23,119 nt of DNA from Hypsibius dujardini. Lineage: Eukaryota > Tardigrada > Eutardigrada > Parachela > Hypsibiidae. This document shows positions 18,261 to 23,119 of the stretch, in pieces. The position numbers were made by a program, and so were the translations under genes. The DNA is taken from contig LRSR01010748.1 of the NCBI GenBank assembly GCA_001579985.1, forward strand, positions 1 through 23,119. Direction: 5' to 3'. Each line of letters starts with the position of its first letter. Positions within the stretch are counted from its first letter, which is position 1. The notes beneath the pieces were generated by a model. It had not been told where the DNA came from. It searched no databases and saw only the letters and a list, made by a program, of their open reading frames with translations.

Positions 18261-18375
18261 ACGTGGCAAAAATCTTGCGCTAACCGAGTTAAGCCATTAC
18301 ACTCGTTGCATGGCTGTTATACACAGCCGTCGAGTTAAAGTGCTTAACTCGGTCAGCGCAAGGTTTTTGCCACGT
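18261..18375. repeat. Fold-back element family A, copy 2
   Basis: Inverted arms start ACGTGGCAAAAATCTTGCGC and end with its complement GCCACGT. Closely similar along its whole length to 10541-10660, including the loop words ACTCGTT, ACACAGCCG and CGAGTTAAAGTGCTTAA (GTTGAAGTGCTTAA in copy 1). Confidence 0.92.
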
Positions 18376-19004
18376 GTGCATAAATATATATGGACCTATC
18401 TGGCTTAGAGAGGTCAAGTCGGTCGGTCGTTTTTGCAAACGCGTTCGCTTTCGTTTTTTTCGATCAAGTGCAGGTCTTATTCACCACGACGCGGAGTTCA
18501 CGACGCCTATACCAGGGTCACGATCGTTTATCAATCAGCCTCTTTAGTTCGATTGTTTACAGCGAACTGCGACTGCGTGCTCACGACATGTGTGGATGTG
18601 CGTGCCTCAAGCTCAACCAACAGTCCAAGCAATTAAATTAAACGGGTTTCCTTCCTTCCGTCCAGTACGAGCAAAACTTCCGCAGTTTACGGGAAAAATC
18701 CCATCCCCGAGGAATCTGGCAAAACTCTTTTATAACCTTTTTTTTGGCAGTCAACTTCCCAAACCGGCATCGAGCCAAAATTTCCTCGACGCATTCGTTT
18801 TAGTATAGACTTACAAGCTAATTGCATCGCTCTTCCCGGCCAAATCTTCCACTTGTGATAGTTATCATGTATTTGTCTGCTGTATCTGGCCATAGAAATC
18901 TCGATGGATAAATCGAGAAAATCGGCAATCAACGAGACCTTTTATTTTTAAATATTTAAAAACTCGCTCCACTCATTATAAATGGCGATGCGATGTCGAC
19001 AATC

Positions 19005-19440
19005 TTTCAATTCGATTGATTGTTAGATCGGTGTTTTATTCAGCGCATTACTAAAGTCAATCTAGCAATCAACCCTACCGCTTCTGTAGTAACTTCGCAG
19101 CGCCCCCTATAACGCTTTAAACCAGTTTTAAATATTTAAAAATGGAAGCTTTCGATTCGATTGATTGTTAGATCGGTGTTTTATTCAGCGCATTACTAAA
19201 GTCAATCTAGCAATCAATCCTACGGCTTCTGTAGTAACTTCGCAGCGCCCCCTATAACGCTTTAAACCAGTTTTTAAATATATAAAAATGGAAGCTTTCG
19301 ATTTGATTGATTGTTAGATCGGTGTTTTATTCAGCGCATTACTGAAGTCAATCTAGCAATCAATCCTGCCGCTTTTGTATTAACTTCGCAGCGCCCCCTA
19401 TAACGCTTTAAACCAGTTTTAAATATTTAAAAATGGAAGG
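19005..19440. repeat. Three tandem copies of a 145-bp unit
   Basis: GATCGGTGTTTTATTCAGCG recurs at 19026, 19171 and 19317. Each unit contains GATTGATTGTTAGAT with a partly complementary CTAGCAATCAATC, then CGCAGCGCCCCCTATAACGC and a TTTAAATATTTAAAAATGG tail. Copies differ at only a few bases. Confidence 0.95.
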
Positions 19441-19601
19441 TCTCGTTTATTGCCGATTTGCTCAATGGCTATATTGCCAAATAAATCAGGCAAATATAGG
19501 ATGACAATCAGAAGAAGAAAATTTTGTTGGGGAGAGTCGTGCAGTTTCCTTGTTAGAATACTTCATTTTACTATGGTCCCGTGACCTTTTTATAACGACA
19601 A

Positions 19602-19751
19602 TACTGTATTTTCGCGTTAGACAGGGACAGTCGTACTGGAGTGGAACGTGTGCACGGCTTGTGTGCACCGTACACACAGCATAAACGCCGCGTGGCCGAT
19701 TAAACGTTCCACAGCTCGTACGCTGTCCCTGTCTAACGCGAAAATACAGTA
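19602..19751. repeat. Fold-back element with 29-bp perfect ends
   Basis: Perfect arms 19602-19630 and 19723-19751 (end TACTGTATTTTCGCGTTAG). Similarity continues inward imperfectly through TGGAACGT on both sides. No coding capacity. Confidence 0.9.
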
Positions 19752-19887
19752 CTAATATTCGCCCCACCCACACCGTACCGTGCATACGCATTTACACTAA
19801 CCGATGGAAAGGATTCATTTTTTGTCTGATTTTTTAAATTACAAACGCTTTACTGACACATTCAGACACACATCCGAACTCTACAAT

Positions 19888-20173
19888 GTATAGTATTCCC
19901 CCGATCTCAAGGGACACTTTTTTGCCCTACCAGTTAATTTGATCCACCCGGATCATATTTGTTCATCACCGTTTGCTATTGCTTACCTACAATCAATTAA
20001 TCAACTGATTCGATGTCTGCGTCAAGAAATTCTGCTTAATCAATCAATCAATCGCTGCCAAGTTGGTTTTAAGTTTCAACCAATCACGACACAGTGAATC
20101 CGACTGAACAGTCAACCGATGACTGGAGGGCGTGGGGCTTAACTGTCCCTTGAGATCGGGGGAATACGGTATA
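19888..20173. repeat. Fold-back element family B, short copy
   Basis: Ends GTATTCCCCCGATCTCAAGG (left, from about 19890) and its complement at 20144-20171; TATA flanks both ends, as for insertion at TA. The interior includes GGGGCTTAACTGTCCC and one unit related to the 35-bp repeat of 15874-16118 (GTGAATCCGACTGAACAGTC is its complement). Confidence 0.85.
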
Positions 20174-20503
20174 CCAAAAGTACCGTACGAGGTGAGGGAG
20201 CCACTCGCGTGTTGAAGAAACCACAACAAAGCCGGGTCGATGTTGAAAATACTTCTCTTGCACGCAAACAGCCGTAAAATTCCTTATTTTTGTCTGTAAG
20301 AGCTTACATGGTGCCAATCGAAAGTTAATCTAGCTTTTTAAATGCTGAAACAAAGAAAAGAACCTTTTTCGTTAAGTTTTTGCTAACCTGATTGAAAGTG
20401 TAATGACTGTTTTGGCTGCTCGAATAGATCAATCAACGGAGATCAATCAACTAATACTCTTCGTTACTATTTGGCGAACACGTGCGCCCCCTGCTTTCCT
20501 CTC

Positions 20504-20584
20504 TTCGCCGAATCAAGAGCGATTTTGACGTTCGCCGAATCAAAAGCGATTTTGACGTTCGCCAAATTAAAAATTTCACCTCGT
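20504..20584. repeat. Three tandem 27-bp units upstream of a TATA box
   Basis: TTCGCC starts at 20504, 20531 and 20558; units read TTCGCCGAATCAAAAGCGAT then TTTGACG. The third is diverged (CCAAATTAAAAA). Confidence 0.9.
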
Positions 20585-20630
20585 ACAGTAAATATCCGGT
20601 GTATTGAACGCGATCCAAATCTAAAGCGCA

Positions 20631-20637
20631 TATATAA
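20631..20637 (+). promoter_or_regulatory. Candidate TATA box
   Basis: TATATAA in a GCGCATATATAAGC context. A pyrimidine-rich TCTTTTTTACTCTCTCAAGAG follows, placing a possible start site about 30 bases downstream near 20661-20665. It is the clearest core-promoter-like arrangement in the window. Confidence 0.45.
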
Positions 20638-20794
20638 GCAACGCTGTCTTTTTTACTCTCTCAAGAGTTCATTCTCTCTCTGGAAGCACGAGTGCCACAC
20701 CTTGTTTTCTAAATTGGGCTGATTCAGCATAGAGCAGTCTGAATTGCGTTCACTCAATCGACAGACAGCGAACGACCACATCATATACCCAATC

Positions 20795-20929
20795 ATGGAG
20801 GCAATGTTAACAAAGAGATCTTCCGGGGGGATGGCACCTACAGGTCAACTAACCCTCGCCGCGATGAAATTCGATGAAAACCAATTCATCAAAGAGGCAA
20901 GCACGCAGGTTACATTATCAAATTATTAA
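20795..20929 (+). CDS. Candidate short ORF or first coding exon, unknown product
   Basis: ATG at 20795 in a good context (CAATCATGG) opens a 44-codon frame beginning MEAMLTKRSSGGMAPTGQLT and ending LSNY before TAA. It lies about 130 bases past a plausible TATA/start-site pair. A donor-like CAG|GTTACA at about 20907 would end an exon in phase 0 after KEASTQ, so it could be the first exon of a plus-strand gene nested in the receptor intron. I do not recognise the protein. Confidence 0.3.
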   Translation: MEAMLTKRSSGGMAPTGQLTLAAMKFDENQFIKEASTQVTLSNY

Positions 20930-21020
20930 TTACATCAAATTATAATCCCCTCCGAAAAGCGCAAGGGAATTGTTTGAAAGGTACTATGACCTTTCCTATA
21001 TGGTGTGTATATCTCAAATT

Positions 21021-21091
21021 CGATTTATATTTATATATTTATATATTTATATATTTATATATTTACATATTTATATATTTATATATTTAGT
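21021..21091. repeat. ATTTATAT simple repeat
   Basis: About eight units of an 8-10 base AT repeat. Confidence 0.9.
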
Positions 21092-21236
21092 TTCAAAAGA
21101 AGTTTTATCCGATTAACCATCACTGCATGCAAATTGATAATCAAAATGAATTTTTCCAGCTTAAAAACTATTTATTTAGCCTATTGTTAAGGCCTTCGCT
21201 TACACATACCGTATACACACTTGCTCTAACTGCCTG

Positions 21237-21564
21237 TGTGCCCAAGTTAAAGCCACCCTTTAAGCTTTGGCTTAGCAAAATATGAGGTCCGAGTTCGAGC
21301 CAATTCCAGCTACCACGTGCTGCTGATTTTCAACGATTGATTGATTATTGATTAAACTGCTCCAACCATCGGAGAACAGAACGGAGTAAAATCAGAAAAA
21401 AAACACTCAAATAATCAATCAAGGACGCTTGACTGGCAAAAGATAAATTTGCTCAATCAATTGATCGATTGGAAACAGCTGCACGCGTTGGCTGGAAATG
21501 GTTCGAACTCGGACCCCCTATTTTGCTGGGCCAAAGCTTAAATGGTGGCTTTAACTTGGGCACA
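21237..21564. repeat. Fold-back element, arms of about 75-90 bp
   Basis: Left end TGTGCCCAAGTTAAAGCCAC and right end GTGGCTTTAACTTGGGCACA are perfect complements. Inner arm parts (CCGAGTTCGAGCCA against TGGTTCGAACTCGG) are near-perfect. The loop (about 21320-21465) carries several TTGATTGATT motifs. Confidence 0.92.
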
Positions 21565-22217
21565 TAAGGAATTAAAAGCAATTGCGTCTGTGTATTAGAC
21601 GATTGGGTCTTTACATGGATGGGAGGTGTCATGAGTGTGCGAACTCACAATTTCATTTCATTATCATTTGAAAATTATTTGTTACGAAAAACCTCGGCTT
21701 TACTTCTCCCGCCTCAATACGCGGCGTGCGCGACCTCGCGCCAATCATCGTGAAATGCGCATTCACAATTAGAAGATAATGGACTTCCCTTATCCCTGTC
21801 TCACTTGATCTAGTCCGCGTTGCGCATTAATCAACCGCAGACTACTCCCTCACCAATGCCAGGGAGAGAGCTTCGGTGGGAGCGAGCACGGGATGTGAAG
21901 GACCTGGGGGCATATTAGTGAGGAGAGGGAACTCTGCTGTGTTGTGCAAGTGATCCATTTACACAATCACTTCGTCAGCGTCGCACTTGACCAAGGGGAT
22001 AAAAAGTGCTCAGTAGGATAATCTTCGGCTTGGAAAACGGGCGATCAACACGCAACAGACGCGCTTGAATAACCTTGTGATCGGTATCAGTAAGGACACG
22101 GAAGCGCGGGGATTCCAGGGAAGATCCACAAGGGGAATTTTTATGCATTCGAAGGATCAGCTACTGGCAGCCGCTTATTAAAATGTCCATAACCAACTTT
22201 AAGCGTCGCCTTAATCC

Positions 22218-22279
22218 TTGTCTGTCTGTCAGTCTGTCTGTCTGTTTGTATGTCTGTCAGTCTGTCTGTCAGTCTGTCA

Positions 22280-22314
<35 letters not shown>

Positions 22315-22342
22315 AGTCTGTCTGTCTGTCTGTCTGTCTGGC
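22218..22342. repeat. TCTG microsatellite
   Basis: Nearly uninterrupted TCTG tetramers with a few TCAG variants. Confidence 0.95.
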
Positions 22343-22382
22343 TGGCCATATACTACAGACAGGCAAGGGATAAATAATTCTC

Positions 22383-22672
22383 AGTCCAACCAAGTTCACG
22401 TATCAGGTGTGACCCTACCGGGTCCTCCGTCGGTCGGATGCGATTTTCAGATCCTAAGATTTCAACCACAGGACATTGCGCGCACTGATGGAAATCTCGG
22501 GGAGCAAAATAAAACAGCAACTCTCGGAAAGTCTAATGATGAGGCAGCAGTCAACCGCACACACATTGAAACGACCCCCGATCCTCATTATTTGGCCACT
22601 TTGCTTCGCTCTAACGAGGGATTCCTACTTCCTACTCTGAATCAAGGCCAATTAAACATGTCCGGTTCGTGA
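22383..22672 (+). other. Open 97-codon stretch, possible exon of unknown gene
   Basis: After the TCTG array the plus strand stays open from an acceptor-like AATTCTCAG (ending 22382) to TGA at 22672. The translation starts SNQVHVSGVTLPGPPSVGCD, is of mixed composition, and has three N-glycosylation sequons (NKT, NRT, NMS). Its phase would match the donor near 20907. No recognised domain; may be chance. Confidence 0.25.
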
Positions 22673-23119
22673 ACTTTTACGTCGTACTACTAACAGGCTT
22701 GATGATCAGGATCGCTCGCCCCTGTGCCGCGTATTCGGTCATTAGGGATCGGGTTGGGGTTCTTGCTTCCGGGCGGCAAGATTCAAGACGTCATTCCCGC
22801 ACGTGGAAGGGGCACTTAATTGCTCACACCTCAATGCGTCGGAAGTACCAGTAATTCTCCAGTTTAACTATCATAATTAACGCCCTCTTTGCGTCCGCGC
22901 GAGAGACAGAGGGAGAGAGGGACAGCGCGCAGTTACTGCAATTAAATTATCTGTTTATCTCTTCAAAGCTAAATTAAAAGGAGCGAAAAAGGAATTTCCC
23001 TGCTATAATAAATCACAAATCTCTTCTACAGTTATATTCTAATTAAAGCTTTAAGGCTGTTTAAATTTTATATATATCTAATATAATATAATATATATCT
23101 AAGTATATATATCTAATAT

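Larger units (their letters stand above)
17610..23119. other. Repeat-rich region upstream of the visible receptor exons
   Basis: If the receptor gene continues to the right, this is a single intron of at least 5.5 kb. I looked on the minus strand for TM1-TM4 signatures (NLxxAD, DRY-like, tryptophan of TM4) and saw none. Besides the repeats listed separately, it holds a candidate plus-strand promoter and ORF (20504-20929) and a 97-codon open stretch (22383-22672). The pieces 18380-18990, 19440-19600, 20180-20470, 21570-22180 and 22680-23119 show no recognisable gene; 23050-23119 is TA-rich. Confidence 0.6.

Noticed and set aside
18687-18932. Minus ORF of 81 codons considered as a missing upstream exon of the receptor
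   Set aside because: No TM1-TM4 signatures and no proper splice sites in the required phase.
19486-19791. 101-codon minus ORF
   Set aside because: It is the translation of the fold-back element at 19602-19751.
20471-20722. 83-codon plus ORF across the 27-bp repeats
   Set aside because: The open frame comes from the 27-bp unit being a multiple of three; it runs through the TATA box and has no domain.
22669-22854. Plus ORF of 61 codons with a hydrophobic start resembling a signal peptide
   Set aside because: Its first codon is GTG, there is no ATG, and the rest is arginine-rich without features.
1-23119. tRNA, rRNA and transposase or reverse-transcriptase coding genes
   Set aside because: I looked for cloverleaf patterns, rRNA-like words and DDE or YADD-type motifs and saw none that I could support by eye.

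Overview
The window is animal nuclear DNA. Four multi-exon, intron-split genes can be rebuilt from it, all with GT-AG introns, many only 60-100 bases long, and with reading phases that agree across every junction I used. A receptor of the GnRH/AKH/corazonin type points to a bilaterian. I cannot name the species from sequence alone. Non-coding DNA is unusually rich in fold-back (MITE-like) elements, CAGA/TCTG microsatellites and scattered TTGATTGAT motifs.

Layout. (1) 497-2848, minus: a histone H3-fold gene with the marks of a centromeric histone (CenH3/CENP-A): divergent, five or six coding exons, a two-residue insertion in loop 1, and an N-terminal tail of about 300 residues. (2) 2849-4351: spacer with a fold-back-free, CAGA-rich array. 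(3) 4352-6219, minus: a complete casein kinase II beta (regulatory) subunit in eight exons, with an extended C-terminus. (4) 6220-7860: head-to-head intergenic region, likely the promoters of CK2 beta and FKBP8. (5) 7861-11675, plus: a complete FKBP8 (FKBP38)-like tail-anchored immunophilin in nine coding exons, carrying an N-terminal PAM2-like motif that I would not expect in this family. (6) 11676-12710: convergent 3' regions with a TCTG array. (7) 12711-17609, minus: the 3' six coding exons (TM5-TM7, long third intracellular loop and long tail) of a rhodopsin-class peptide receptor; the exons for TM1-TM4 are not visible and should lie beyond the right edge. (8) 17610-23119: more than 5.5 kb that would be intron of that receptor, with many repeats, a triplicated 145-bp unit holding CTCF-core-like sites, and a candidate plus-strand promoter plus short ORF around 20504-20929.

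The four genes do not form an obvious pathway. CK2 beta and FKBP8 are divergently arranged, FKBP8 and the receptor are convergent, and CenH3 follows CK2 beta on the same strand. The most interesting points are the long-tailed CenH3, the PAM2-like motif in FKBP8, the related families of fold-back elements in introns, and the repeated CTCF-like cores. All family calls are from reading the translations by eye; no database search was run.
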